DNA of 64,000 nt from Roseococcus sp. SYP-B2431 (GCF_004336745.1 NZ_SJXD01000027.1:124001-188000), one strand, 5' to 3'; shown: positions 36,466 through 45,983, counted from the stretch's first letter. The notes: generated from the letters alone by a model not told the origin. Translations and numbers: made by a program.

Positions 36466-36500
36466 TCTGGCCGTATATGATCTGGCCGCATCTGAACGGG
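36456..36500 (+). repeat. Three imperfect 15-base tandem repeats over a stop codon
   Basis: Units CCGTATCTGATCTGG (36456), CCGTATATGATCTGG (36471) and CCGCATCTGAACGGG (36486) stand head to tail. The stop codon of the binding protein lies in the first unit. The period is a multiple of three. The repeats separate the binding-protein gene from the first permease gene and could come from replication slippage. Confidence 0.6.
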
Positions 36501-36519
36501 TGAACGTGACCCTCCGCGT

Positions 36520-37440
36520 GTGAACACGACGCTGCTCCTCGTGCAGGCCCTGAACGGCCTGCAATTCGGCATCCTGCTCTTCCTCATCGCTGCGGGCCTC
36601 ACCCTGGTCTTCGGCGTGATGGACTTCATCAACCTCGCCCATGGGGTGCAGTACATGGTGGGCGCCTATCTGGGCGCCACGCTCGCCGCCTGGACGGGCA
36701 GCTTCTGGCTGGGGCTGCTGCTGACCCTGCCCGCCACGCTCGCCTTCGGGCTGCTGCTGGAGTTCCTGGTCTTCCGCCACTTCTACGACCGCGACCATCT
36801 CTCGCAGGTGCTCGCGACCTTCGGCGTCATCCTCTTCCTGAACGAGGGCATGCGGGTGCTGTTCGGCACGGCGCCGATGCAGATGCCCATGCCCGCGGCG
36901 CTGAGCGGCGGCATCGCCATCATGGACGGGCTGCTCTACCCGACCTATCGCATCGCCATCCTGGCCGTGGGCCTCGCCACCGCCGCCCTGCTCTGGTTCC
37001 TGGTCGAGCGCACGCGGGCCGGCATGCTGGTGCGCGCGGGGGCGAGCAACGCGCCCATGGTAAGCGCGCTCGGCGTCGACATCCGCCGGCTCTTCATGCT
37101 GGTCTTCGGCTTCGGGGCGATGCTGGCGGGGTTCGCCGGCGCGCTGGCCGCGCCCATCCTCTCCGTCGAGCCGGGAATGGGCGACACGCCGCTGATCCTG
37201 GCCTTCGTGGTGATCGTGATCGGCGGCATCGGCAGCATTCGCGGCGCCTTCCTCGCGGCCCTGCTGGTGGGGCTCGTCGAGACGCTGGGGCGCGGCCTGA
37301 TGCCGGACCTGATGCGCCTCTTCCTCGACCCCTCCGCGGCACGGCAGACGGGCGCGGCGCTGGCCTCGATGCTCGTATATATCGTGATGGCGGCGATCCT
37401 GGCCTTCCGCCCCGCCGGCCTCTTCCCGGCCCGCCGATGA
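36520..37440 (+). CDS. Branched-chain amino acid-type ABC transporter permease (LivH-like)
   Basis: 306 residues, about eight membrane helices. LFLIAAGLTLVFGVMDFINLAHGVQYMVGAYLG is the family-typical first half, and the EAA-like cytoplasmic loop lies in RAGMLVRAGASNAPMVSALGVDI, which contacts the ATPase. It starts with GTG at 36520, 54 bases after the binding-protein stop; the ribosome-binding site is weak. It forms the channel together with the next permease, with which it overlaps by 4 bases. Confidence 0.92.
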   Translation: MNTTLLLVQALNGLQFGILLFLIAAGLTLVFGVMDFINLAHGVQYMVGAYLGATLAAWTGSFWLGLLLTLPATLAFGLLLEFLVFRHFYDRDHLSQVLATFGVILFLNEGMRVLFGTAPMQMPMPAALSGGIAIMDGLLYPTYRIAILAVGLATAALLWFLVERTRAGMLVRAGASNAPMVSALGVDIRRLFMLVFGFGAMLAGFAGALAAPILSVEPGMGDTPLILAFVVIVIGGIGSIRGAFLAALLVGLVETLGRGLMPDLMRLFLDPSAARQTGAALASMLVYIVMAAILAFRPAGLFPARR

Positions 37441-38360
37441 CATGGCGTGACGCCGCCGTGCCGCTCGCGATCTTCGCGCTGCTGGCCATCGCCCCCTTCG
37501 CCGGCTTCGGCCAGGGGCATTCGCTGACCCTGCTGGCCCGCGCGATGATCTTCGGCATGGCGGCGATCTCGCTCTCGCTGATCGTCGGCGGCGCGGGGCT
37601 GGTGAGCCTGGGGCATGCGGCGATGCTCGGCGTCGGCGCCTACACCGTCGTCGTGCTGGACCATGCGCGCATCACCGAGGGCTGGATGGTGGTGCCGATC
37701 GCCATCGCGGCTTCGGCCGCCTTCGCGGCGGTGACGGGCGCCATCGCCATCCGCACCTCGGGCGTGCACTTCATCATGATCACCCTGGCCTTCGGCCAGA
37801 TGGCCTTCTTCGCCACCTCCTCGCTGGCGCTCTATGGCGGGGACGACGGCTACACGCTCTACAGCCGCACCGAGCTCTTCGGGACGCGCGCGCTGGAGGG
37901 CCGGCTGTTCTTCCACTTCACCTGCCTGGCCCTGTTGATCCTGTGCTGGGCGCTGGTGCAGGCCCTGCTCGCCAGCCGCTTCGGCCGCGTGCTGCGCGCG
38001 GCGCGCGAGAACGAGACGCGCGCGCGCGCCGTGGGCTTCGAGCCCTATCGCTACCGCCTCGTCGCCTATGCGATCGCGGGCGCGATCGGCGGGCTGGCCG
38101 GCGTGCTGCTGGCCAATGGCACGGAGTTCGTGGCGCCGGCCTATGTCACCTGGCAGCGCAGCGGCGACCTGCTCTTCATGGTGATCCTGGGCGGCGCGGC
38201 CGGGCCGCATGGCGCGCTGATGGGCGCGCTGGCCTTCATCCTCGTCGAGGAATGGCTGGCCCATGTCACCGAGCACTGGCGGCTGATCTTCGGGCCGCTG
38301 CTGATCCTCTGCGTCTACTATATGCGTGGCGGCATCGCCGGGCTGCTGCGCCGTGGCTGA
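37437..38360 (+). CDS. Branched-chain amino acid-type ABC transporter permease (LivM-like)
   Basis: 307 residues, about nine hydrophobic helices. GMAAISLSLIVGGAGLVSLGHAAMLGVGAYTVV is the usual LivM core, and RAARENETRARAVGFEPYRYRLVAYAIAGAIGGLAGVLL is the cytoplasmic ATPase-contact loop. The start ATG overlaps the LivH stop (ATGA). It pairs with LivH in the inner membrane. The next ATPase gene starts within its last codons. Confidence 0.93.
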   Translation: MTWRDAAVPLAIFALLAIAPFAGFGQGHSLTLLARAMIFGMAAISLSLIVGGAGLVSLGHAAMLGVGAYTVVVLDHARITEGWMVVPIAIAASAAFAAVTGAIAIRTSGVHFIMITLAFGQMAFFATSSLALYGGDDGYTLYSRTELFGTRALEGRLFFHFTCLALLILCWALVQALLASRFGRVLRAARENETRARAVGFEPYRYRLVAYAIAGAIGGLAGVLLANGTEFVAPAYVTWQRSGDLLFMVILGGAAGPHGALMGALAFILVEEWLAHVTEHWRLIFGPLLILCVYYMRGGIAGLLRRG

Positions 38361-39108
38361 GATGCTTCTGGAGCTGCGGCATCTGCGCAAGGCCTTCGGC
38401 GGGCTGGTCGGCACCGACGACGTCTCGCTCGACCTGCGCCAGGGCGAGATCCACGCGCTGATCGGCCCGAACGGCGCCGGCAAGACCACGCTCATCCACC
38501 AGATCAGCGGCACGCTTGCCCCGGATTCCGGGCAGGTCGTCTTCGCGGGCGAGGACGTGACGCGGCTCTCTTTGGCGCGGCGGGCGCGGCGCGGGCTGGC
38601 GCGCAGCTTCCAGATCACGAGCATCGTGCCGGGCTTCTCCGCGCTGGAGAACGTGGCGCTCGCCGTGCAGGCGCGCAGCGGCTCCTCCTTCCGCTTCTTC
38701 CGCCCGGCGGGCAACGAGGCCACGCTGAACGGCCAGGCGATGGAGGCGCTGGCCGAGGTCGGGCTGGAGCGGCGCGCCGCCGTGCCGGCCTCCGTGCTTT
38801 CGCATGGCGAGAAGCGGCAGCTGGAGCTCGCCATCGCGCTCGCCATGCGTCCGCGCCTGCTGCTGCTGGACGAGCCGCTGGCCGGCACCGGCGCGGAGGA
38901 GGCCGAGCGGCTGATGCGCATCCTCGGCGGGCTCCGCGCGCGCTACGGCATCCTGCTCATCGAGCACGACATGCCGGCCGTCTTCGCCCTGGCCGACCGG
39001 ATTTCGGTGCTGGCCCAGGGCCGCGTGATCGCCAGCGGCACCAGGGAGGAGATCCGCGCGAATCCCATCGTCCGCGACGCCTATCTCGGCGAAGACGAGG
39101 CGGCTTGA
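38353..39108 (+). CDS. ABC transporter ATP-binding protein (LivG-like)
   Basis: 251 residues. Walker A is GPNGAGKTTL, the signature is LSHGEKRQLELAIAL (the LivG variant of LSGG) and Walker B is LLLLDEPLAG, followed by the switch His in LLIEHDMPAVF. It powers the LivHM channel with LivF. I start at the GTG at 38353, which overlaps the LivM stop by 8 bases; an ATG at 38362 is an alternative. The stop TGA (39106-39108) shares its last base with the ATG of a repeated micro-ORF. Confidence 0.92.
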   Translation: MAEMLLELRHLRKAFGGLVGTDDVSLDLRQGEIHALIGPNGAGKTTLIHQISGTLAPDSGQVVFAGEDVTRLSLARRARRGLARSFQITSIVPGFSALENVALAVQARSGSSFRFFRPAGNEATLNGQAMEALAEVGLERRAAVPASVLSHGEKRQLELAIALAMRPRLLLLDEPLAGTGAEEAERLMRILGGLRARYGILLIEHDMPAVFALADRISVLAQGRVIASGTREEIRANPIVRDAYLGEDEAA

Positions 39109-39217
39109 TGCGCGCCGCCGATTCACGCCTCCGGGCCTTCGCCCTCCGGCGATCGGAGGTTTGCCGCGCCGCCGATTCACGCCTCCGGGCCTTCGCCCTC
39201 CGGCGATCGGAGGCGTG

Positions 39218-39218
<1 letters not shown>
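39108..39218 (+). CDS. Candidate 36-residue micro-ORF built from an 18-residue repeat
   Basis: Reads ATG at 39108 to TGA at 39216-39218: two copies of RAADSRLRAFALRRSE, the first preceded by Met, the second by Val-Cys, and ended by Ala. Ten of 36 residues are Arg. At DNA level a 48-base unit (39112-39159 and 39166-39213) is repeated exactly at a 54-base period, in frame. Its ATG overlaps the LivG stop (TGATG), and its stop overlaps the LivF ATG (TGATG), so it could be translationally coupled on both sides. The second copy also supplies the CGGAGG ribosome-binding site of LivF. It may be only a duplicated spacer. Confidence 0.35.
39112..39213 (+). repeat. 48-base direct repeat, two copies at 54-base period
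   Basis: Copies at 39112-39159 and 39166-39213 look identical by eye and are separated by TTTGCC. The second copy with its flank forms an inverted repeat, CACGCCTCCG..CGGAGGCGTG, with the LivF ribosome-binding site in the right arm. In the first copy the right arm is broken because CGTG is replaced by TTTG. Confidence 0.9.
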
Positions 39219-39919
<701 letters not shown>

Positions 39920-40050
39920 AACGCCAGGATCCGATCGTTACCCATGCGGCATGGACAGCCCCGGGTCGCGCCTCGTGGTCTAGGCCGGGGACGACAACCG
40001 TGCTGCGGTGCAACAAGAACGTGCCGCCAGCCTAACGAGGAGAGGCATCC

Positions 40051-40491
40051 ATGACCGAAACCGCAGGCATCACCCGCGCCACCACCGGGCTCGAGGGCAT
40101 CACCTGGAACATCCTGGGGCAGACCTACCACCCCAAGGCTTCCACCGGGGACTGCTTCGCCTTCGAGGCACTATCCCCGCCCGGCACCTTCGTGCCGCCG
40201 CACATCCATCCGACCCAGGACGAGTACATCCTGATGCTGGAGGGCGAGTGGAAGCTCATCCTCGACGGCCAGACGCACCACGCCAAGGCCGGCGACCTGG
40301 TCCGCATGCCGCGCGGCATCATGCACGGCTACTTCAACGAGAGCGGCAAGCCCGGCCGCGCCTTCTTCTGGGTCAGCCCGGCACGCCGCCTGCACGACCT
40401 GTTCAAGGCCATCCACAACGTGCCCGATCCGGCCGAGGTCGTACGCCTCTCCGCGCTGCACGAGGTGGAGTTCCTGCCGCCGCCTGCATGA
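40051..40491 (+). CDS. Cupin domain protein
   Basis: 146 residues, one cupin barrel. Motif 1 is PPHIHPTQDEYILMLEGEWKLILDG (two His and a Glu) and motif 2 is GDLVRMPRGIMHGYFN (His). It is likely a small metal-binding protein or dioxygenase-like enzyme; no substrate is evident. GAGGAGAGGCATCC precedes the ATG. The last four bases overlap the start of the Bcr/CflA exporter, so the two are translationally coupled and may act on the same small molecule. The 131-base gap before it separates it from the transporter operon. Confidence 0.85.
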   Translation: MTETAGITRATTGLEGITWNILGQTYHPKASTGDCFAFEALSPPGTFVPPHIHPTQDEYILMLEGEWKLILDGQTHHAKAGDLVRMPRGIMHGYFNESGKPGRAFFWVSPARRLHDLFKAIHNVPDPAEVVRLSALHEVEFLPPPA

Positions 40492-41654
40492 GCCGCCAGA
40501 ACCGTCTGGCCTTCCTGCTCGGGCTGCTGAGCGCCTTCGCGCCGCTCTCGATCGACATGTACCTCTCGTCCCTCCCGGATATCGGGAGGGATATGGGCGT
40601 GGGCATCGACGGCGCGCAGCTCACGCTGGCGGCCTACTTCCTGGGGCTGGGCACGGGGCAGCTCGTGCACGGCCCGCTTGCCGACCGGCTGGGGCGGCGC
40701 CCGCCGCTCTTCGTGGGGCTCGTGGTCTACATCATCGCCTCCGCCCTCTGCGCGATGGCGACCAGCATCGAGGCGCTGATCCTGCTACGGCTGTGCCAGG
40801 CGCTGGCGGGCTGCGCGGGGATGGTGATCGCGCGCGCGGTGGTGCGCGACGTCGCCCACGAGATCGACCCGGTGAAGCTGATGAGCCGGCTGATGCTCAT
40901 CATGGGCGTGGCGCCGATCCTGGCGCCGCTGATGGGCGGCTACCTCGCGGCCGCGCTCGGCTGGCGCGCCATCTTCTGGTTCCTGGCCGGCGTGGGCGCG
41001 GTGGCGCTGGTCTGCTGCATCGCCTTCCTGCCGGAGACGCTGGCGCCCGAGAAGCGGCAGCGCGCCTCGGTCTTCGCCGTGCTGCGCAGCTATCTCTCGC
41101 TGATCACCGACCGGCGCTTCCTGGCGACCGCGGCCGTCTCCGGCCTCACCATGGGCGGGATGTTCGCCTATATCGCGGGCTCGCCCTTCGTCTTCATCTC
41201 GATCTACGGCGTGGCGCCCGAGCATTACGGGCTGTTCTTCGGCGCCGGCGCGGCGGGCTTCATCCTGATGTCGCAGTTCGGCGGGCGCTTCGCCGCGCAA
41301 TATGGTCGCGACCGGGTGTTCACCATGGGCGTGGCGGGCGTGGCCTGCTGCGGCGCGGCGCTGACGGGCTGCGTGCTGCTGGGCGCGCCCTTCCTCGCGG
41401 TCTATGCGGCGATCGTGCTGTACATCGCGCTGCTGGGCGTGACCGTGCCGATCGGCAGCGTGCTGGCCATCACGCCCTTCCCGCATATCGCGGGCACCGC
41501 CTCGGCGCTGCTGGGGACGCTGCAGTTCGGCTTCGGCGCGATCGCGGGCTCGCTGGTCTCGGCGCTGCACAACGGCACGGCGCTGCCCATGGCGATCACG
41601 CTCGGCCTGGCCGGCGTGAGCGCGATCGGCGCGCGGCTGCTTCTAACACGATAG
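40488..41654 (+). CDS. Bcr/CflA family multidrug efflux MFS transporter
   Basis: 388 residues, about 12 membrane helices. The opening LLSAFAPLSIDMYLSSLPDIGRDM is the Bcr/CflA hallmark (D in helix 1), and GPLADRLGRRPPL is the MFS loop 2-3 motif. Helix 5 has the antiporter-type MGVAPILAPLMGGYL. It exports small drugs or metabolites against protons. Its ATG overlaps the cupin stop by 4 bases. A double hairpin follows (41658-41711). Confidence 0.9.
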   Translation: MSRQNRLAFLLGLLSAFAPLSIDMYLSSLPDIGRDMGVGIDGAQLTLAAYFLGLGTGQLVHGPLADRLGRRPPLFVGLVVYIIASALCAMATSIEALILLRLCQALAGCAGMVIARAVVRDVAHEIDPVKLMSRLMLIMGVAPILAPLMGGYLAAALGWRAIFWFLAGVGAVALVCCIAFLPETLAPEKRQRASVFAVLRSYLSLITDRRFLATAAVSGLTMGGMFAYIAGSPFVFISIYGVAPEHYGLFFGAGAAGFILMSQFGGRFAAQYGRDRVFTMGVAGVACCGAALTGCVLLGAPFLAVYAAIVLYIALLGVTVPIGSVLAITPFPHIAGTASALLGTLQFGFGAIAGSLVSALHNGTALPMAITLGLAGVSAIGARLLLTR

Positions 41655-41657
41655 GGT

Positions 41658-41711
41658 CCAGGGATTTGTCATCCCTGGCGGGGAGAGTTTGAGAGGGGCA
41701 GAGCCCCTCTC
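41658..41711. terminator. Double-hairpin module, copy 2 (bidirectional terminator)
   Basis: First hairpin CCAGGGAT/ATCCCTGG around TTGTC (41658-41678), then GGGGAGAGTTT, then hairpin GAGAGGGGC/GCCCCTCTC around AGA (41691-41711). It fills the gap between the exporter stop and the converging molybdenum-enzyme stop, whose TGA lies at its edge. It shares layout and the GGGGAGA..GAGGGGC..GCCCCTC sequence with copy 1 at 1914-1980. Confidence 0.65.
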
Positions 41712-44052
41712 AATGGGCGTGAATGGCCCGCCAGATCTTCTCCGGCGTCGCCGGCATGTCCATATGCGTCACGCCCATCGGCCGCAGCGCGTCCACGATG
41801 GCGTTCATCACCGCCGGCAGCGAGCCCGCGCAGCCCGCCTCGCCGCAGCCCTTGGCGCCCAGCGGGTTGGTCTTGCACGGCACGGGGTGGCTCGCGAATC
41901 CGAAGCTCGGCACGTCCTCCGCGCGCGGCAGGCCGTAGTCCTGGAAGCTGCCGGAGAGAAGCTGCCCGTCCTCGGAGAAGGCGACGAACTCGTAGATCGC
42001 CTGGCCGATCCCCTGGACGATCCCGCCATGCGCCTGGCCCTCGACCAGCAGCGGATTCACGATCACGCCGAAGTCGTTGACCGTGACGTAGTTCACGAAC
42101 TTCACCGTGCCGACATCCGGGTCGATCTCCACCTCGGCCACGTGGCAGCCGTTCGGGAAGGCCATCGGCGCTTCCTGGAAGACATGGGTGACGTCCAGCG
42201 TGTCCGGCAGGTCGTCCGATTTCGGCATTTCCCTGAGCTTCGCGGCCAGCTCCATGATGCCGATGCTGCGGTCGGTGCCCGCCACGGTGAAGGTGCCGGC
42301 GTCGAACTCGATGTCCGCGACGGCGGTCTCCATGACATGGGCCGCGGCCTGCCGGCCCTTCTCGATGACGAGCTCGGAGGCCTCCACGATCGCGCCCCCC
42401 GACGCCATGATCGACTTCGAACCGCCCGTGCCGCCGCCGGCGATCAGCGCGTCGCTGTCGCCCTGCATCAGGCGCACGGCGTCGAAGGGCACGCCCAGAT
42501 GCTGGTGCAGCACCTGCGCGAGGGCACTCCAGTGCCCCTGCCCGTAATCCAGCGTGCCGGTGACGATGGTGACGGTGCCGTCCTCGCCGAAGCGGATGCC
42601 GCCCTGTTCCTTCTGCACCGGCGCGGTGCATTCGAGGAAGTTGCCGATGCCGAGGCCGCGCAGCGCCCCACGCGCCTTGGCCTCGGCGCGGCGCGCCTCG
42701 AAGCCCGCGAAATCCGCCGCCTCCAGCGCCTGGTCGAGGATCGCCGAGAAGTCGCCGCCGTCATAGACACTGCCGCTCGCGGCGGAATAGGGCATCTGCT
42801 CGGGCTTGATGTGGTTGAGCTTGCGCAGTGCGATGGGCGACTTGCCCATGGCGCGCGCGGCCTCCTCGATCAGCCGCTCCATGTAGTAGTTGGCCTCGGG
42901 CCGGCCCGCGCCGCGATAGGCGGTGACGGGCACCGAATTGGTGAGGATGCAGCGCGTGTGCACCTCCAGCAGCGGCGTGGCGTAGTTGGCCTGGATGTTC
43001 TTCGAGTAGTTGCCGGTCGCCATGTTGGGTCCGACATTCGTCAGATAGGCGCCCATATTGGCGAAGCTGGTGAGGCGCACGGCCAGGAACTTTCCATCCG
43101 CGTCGAGCGCGAGCTCCGCCTCGACCTCGTGGTCGCGGCCATGCGCGTCCGACTGGAAGGAGCCGCTGCGCTCGTCCGTCCACTTCACGGGCCGGCCGAG
43201 GACTTTGGAGGCATGCAGGATGGGCAGGTATTCCGGATAGACGGAGGCCTTCATGCCGAAGCTGCCGCCCACATTGCCGGTGAGGACGCGGACCTTGTTC
43301 CGCGGCATCTTCAGCACGTCGTCGGCCAGCTGGTTGCGCAGGCCGAAGACGCCCTGGCAGCCCAGGCGCAACACGAAGCGGCCCGTCTCGGCCTCGTATT
43401 CGCCGATGGCGCTGCGCGGCTCCATCGCGGCCACGACGATGCGGTTGTTCCGGATGGAGAGCTTCTGCACATGCGCCGCACCGGCGAAGGCCTCCGCGAC
43501 CTTCCCGGCATCGCCGAAGCGGAAGTCCAGCACCTGGTTGCCCGGGATGTCGTCATAGAGCTGCGCGGCGCCCGGCGCGGCGGCGGCCGAGGCCTCGGTT
43601 GCCGCCGGCAGCGTCTCGACATCGAGGAAGATCAGCTCGGCCGCGTCCTTGGCCTGCGCCCTGGTCTCAGCCACGACGACGGCGACCGGGTCACCCACGA
43701 AGCGCAGCCGGCCCTTGGCCAGCGCGGCGCGCCGCGTGGTCCGCAGCGGCGTGCCGTCGATGCTCTTGAGCGGCATGGCGCAGACCAGCTCGCCGTAATC
43801 GCCGAGGTCGTCGGCCGTGATGACCGCATGCACGCCCGGCGCCGCCCTGGCCTCGCTGACGTCGACGGCATTCAGGACCGCATGGGCATAGGGGCTGCGC
43901 AGGACATGGGCATAAAGCTGGCCGGGCAACGACAGGTCGTCCGTGTAGCGGCCCTGGCCCTTGAGGAGCTTCGGATCCTCCTGGCGGGGCACCGGCTGGC
44001 CGATGCCGAACTTCATGCGCGTGGGGTCGAAGGGGAGGCTGGAATCGGGCAT
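41710..44052 (-). CDS. Xanthine dehydrogenase-family molybdopterin-binding (large) subunit
   Basis: 780 residues. N-terminal a/b hammerhead domain: GQPVPRQEDPKLLKGQGRYTDD, GVHAVITADDLGDYG. The Mo domain has GGSFGMKASVYPEYLPILHASKVLGRPVKW, then VTAYRGAGRPEANYYMERLIEE and the catalytic Glu738 in AKGCGEAGCAGS. The active-site loop is AYRGAGRP, not the AYRCSFR of carbon monoxide dehydrogenase, so despite CoxL-like annotation this is a hydroxylase of an aldehyde or N-heterocycle. The FAD and iron-sulfur subunits it needs are not adjacent. I start at the ATG at 44050-44052; 15 more residues upstream are possible. Confidence 0.88.
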   Translation of the reverse strand: MPDSSLPFDPTRMKFGIGQPVPRQEDPKLLKGQGRYTDDLSLPGQLYAHVLRSPYAHAVLNAVDVSEARAAPGVHAVITADDLGDYGELVCAMPLKSIDGTPLRTTRRAALAKGRLRFVGDPVAVVVAETRAQAKDAAELIFLDVETLPAATEASAAAAPGAAQLYDDIPGNQVLDFRFGDAGKVAEAFAGAAHVQKLSIRNNRIVVAAMEPRSAIGEYEAETGRFVLRLGCQGVFGLRNQLADDVLKMPRNKVRVLTGNVGGSFGMKASVYPEYLPILHASKVLGRPVKWTDERSGSFQSDAHGRDHEVEAELALDADGKFLAVRLTSFANMGAYLTNVGPNMATGNYSKNIQANYATPLLEVHTRCILTNSVPVTAYRGAGRPEANYYMERLIEEAARAMGKSPIALRKLNHIKPEQMPYSAASGSVYDGGDFSAILDQALEAADFAGFEARRAEAKARGALRGLGIGNFLECTAPVQKEQGGIRFGEDGTVTIVTGTLDYGQGHWSALAQVLHQHLGVPFDAVRLMQGDSDALIAGGGTGGSKSIMASGGAIVEASELVIEKGRQAAAHVMETAVADIEFDAGTFTVAGTDRSIGIMELAAKLREMPKSDDLPDTLDVTHVFQEAPMAFPNGCHVAEVEIDPDVGTVKFVNYVTVNDFGVIVNPLLVEGQAHGGIVQGIGQAIYEFVAFSEDGQLLSGSFQDYGLPRAEDVPSFGFASHPVPCKTNPLGAKGCGEAGCAGSLPAVMNAIVDALRPMGVTHMDMPATPEKIWRAIHAH

Positions 44053-44271
44053 CGCTTCGGTCCTTGAGCAGCTTCCGCCAGGCGGAAGGCGCGACACAAC
44101 GAAGCCCGAGGCATGATCCGGGGTCTACACGCCGTTCATGCTTCGGGCTTTGCATGGATGGTAGGCGGCCCGGGGGCTTCCGCAAAGATGCGGGCCGCGT
44201 CACGCTGCGAGGCATCCAGGAAAGCCGATGAATTCTTCGCCAGACCGCGTCCCCCGAAAGCCTCCCATCGC

Positions 44272-45141
44272 GTGAGCCCCACCGCCCTCGGCATGCTCTA
44301 CGCGGCGGCGGCCGGCTTCACCCTCTGCGCCCTGAACATCGTCCTGCGGCTGCTCTCGGAGGACCTGCCGAGCTTCCAGGTGCAGTTCATGCGCTACTTC
44401 ATGGGGTTGGTGGCCGTGCTGCCCTGGGTGTTCCACGACGGGCTCGCCGCCTATCGGACACGCAGCCTCTCGGGACAGTTGTGGCGCGGCGCCGTGCATG
44501 CCTCCGGCCTGTTCCTCTGGTTCGCGGCGCTGCCGCTGATCCCCTTCGCGGAGCTGACCGCCATCGGCTTCACCACCCCGATCTTCATCATGATCGGCGC
44601 GGTGATCTGGCTGAAGGAGGTCATGTTCTGGCAGCGCTGGGTCGCCGGGCTGCTGGGCTTTTCCGGTGTGCTGGTGGTGGTCTGGCCCGGGCTGCAGGGC
44701 GGCGGCAACTGGGGCTCGCTGCTGATGCTGGCCTCCGCGCCGCTTTTCGCGGCCTCCTTCCTGATCACGAAGGCCCTGGCGCGCCGCGACGCGCCGACGG
44801 TGATCGTGGCCTGGCAGTCCCTGACGGTGACGCTCTTCACCCTGCCGGTGGCCCTCTGGGCCTGGGTCTGGCCGACCCCGTCGCAATGGGCGATCGCGCT
44901 GGTCTGCGGCATGCTGGGCAGCCTCGGCCATTGGCTCCTGACCCATGCCTACAGGCTCGCCGACATCTCCTCGACGCAGCCCGTGCGGTTCCTGGACATG
45001 ATCTGGGCCGCGGGCCTGGGGTTCCTCTTCCTGTCGGAAATCCCCTCCACCTCGACGCTGCTCGGCGCGGCCGTCATCTTCATCTCGACCACCTGGATTG
45101 CCCGCGTCGAGGCGCGGCGCGGAAGGAGCCTGCCTGCATGA
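44272..45141 (+). CDS. DMT superfamily (EamA) transporter
   Basis: 289 residues, about ten membrane helices in two EamA halves. ALGMLYAAAAGFTLCALNIVLRLLSEDLPSFQVQFMRYFMG is the first-half signature and LADISSTQPVRFLDMIWAAGLGFLFLSEIPSTSTLLGAAVIF the second. It is probably an exporter of metabolites. GTG at 44272 gives a family-length N-terminus; an ATG at 44293 or an upstream extension to 44113 are alternatives, and there is no decisive ribosome-binding site. It overlaps the next hydrolase by 4 bases. It is divergent from the molybdenum enzyme. Confidence 0.85.
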   Translation: MSPTALGMLYAAAAGFTLCALNIVLRLLSEDLPSFQVQFMRYFMGLVAVLPWVFHDGLAAYRTRSLSGQLWRGAVHASGLFLWFAALPLIPFAELTAIGFTTPIFIMIGAVIWLKEVMFWQRWVAGLLGFSGVLVVVWPGLQGGGNWGSLLMLASAPLFAASFLITKALARRDAPTVIVAWQSLTVTLFTLPVALWAWVWPTPSQWAIALVCGMLGSLGHWLLTHAYRLADISSTQPVRFLDMIWAAGLGFLFLSEIPSTSTLLGAAVIFISTTWIARVEARRGRSLPA

Positions 45142-45983
45142 CCGCCGAGATCGACGCCCTCGAAGCCCGCGCCCAGCCGTCCCACACGCCGTGCGGGGAC
45201 GGCCGGATCGCCTGGCGGAGCTGGGGGGACGGGCCCGGGATCCTGCTGCTGCTGCATGGCGGCTCGGGGAGCTGGCTGCACTGGCTACGCAATATCGACG
45301 CCCTCGCGGCGCGGTATCGCGTCATCGCGGCCGATATCCCGGGCCTCGGCGAGAGCGCGATGCCGCCGGATGCGAAGGACATCTACGACGTGGCCAAGCC
45401 CCTGGCCGCGGGCATCGCCACGCTGCTGGGGCCGGACCGGCGCTACCATCTCGCCGGCTTCTCCTTCGGCGCCAATGTCGGCGGCCACCTCGCCGCGCTG
45501 GAAGGCGACCATGTGCGCAGCGTGACCGTGGTGGGCGCGGCCTCGCTCGGCCTGCCCCGCCCCCCACTCGACCTGCTCAAGGTGCGCGACAAGCAGGGCG
45601 CGGAGCGGCGCGCGGCCAATGCGGAGAACCTGGCGCGTCTGATGATCCGCGACCGCGCGAAGATCGACGACACCTCGCTCGACATCCAGGAGTACAACAC
45701 CCAGCACGCGCGGTTCCGCAGCCGCGGCTTCGCCTCGGGCGACAGCCTGAAGGAGGCGCTGAAGCTGGCGAAGGCGCCGATCAACGGCATCTGGGGCGAG
45801 ATGGACACGGTGGCCTGGCCGAATGTGGCGGCGCGGCTGGACGTGCTGCGCGAGATCGACCCGACGCTGCTGTCCCATGTGATCACGGGCGCCGGCCACT
45901 GGGTCGCCTATGAGGCGGCGGAGGAGTTCAACGCGGCGCTTCTTCGGATTCTGGCTGAACGCGAAGCCAGTACAGACCGATGA
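45138..45983 (+). CDS. Alpha/beta fold hydrolase
   Basis: 281 residues. LLLLHGGSGSWLHWLRNID is the HGG oxyanion segment, AGFSFGANVGGHLAA the nucleophile elbow with GFSFG, and TGAGHWVAYEAAEEF the catalytic His near the C-terminus. The acid is probably the Asp in IWGEMDTVAWP. It cleaves a C-C or ester bond of an unknown substrate. Its ATG overlaps the transporter stop by 4 bases. Its last 56 bases run antisense to the end of the MFS gene on the opposite strand, so the two 3' ends overlap as coding sequence. Confidence 0.88.
   Translation: MTAEIDALEARAQPSHTPCGDGRIAWRSWGDGPGILLLLHGGSGSWLHWLRNIDALAARYRVIAADIPGLGESAMPPDAKDIYDVAKPLAAGIATLLGPDRRYHLAGFSFGANVGGHLAALEGDHVRSVTVVGAASLGLPRPPLDLLKVRDKQGAERRAANAENLARLMIRDRAKIDDTSLDIQEYNTQHARFRSRGFASGDSLKEALKLAKAPINGIWGEMDTVAWPNVAARLDVLREIDPTLLSHVITGAGHWVAYEAAEEFNAALLRILAEREASTDR

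Noticed and set aside
39112-39213. The 48-base repeats as a CRISPR array
   Set aside because: Only two copies with a 6-base gap, coding in frame and no cas genes.
41710-44052. Aerobic carbon monoxide dehydrogenase large subunit
   Set aside because: The active-site loop is AYRGAGRP, not AYRCSFR, and CoxM/CoxS partner genes are absent.
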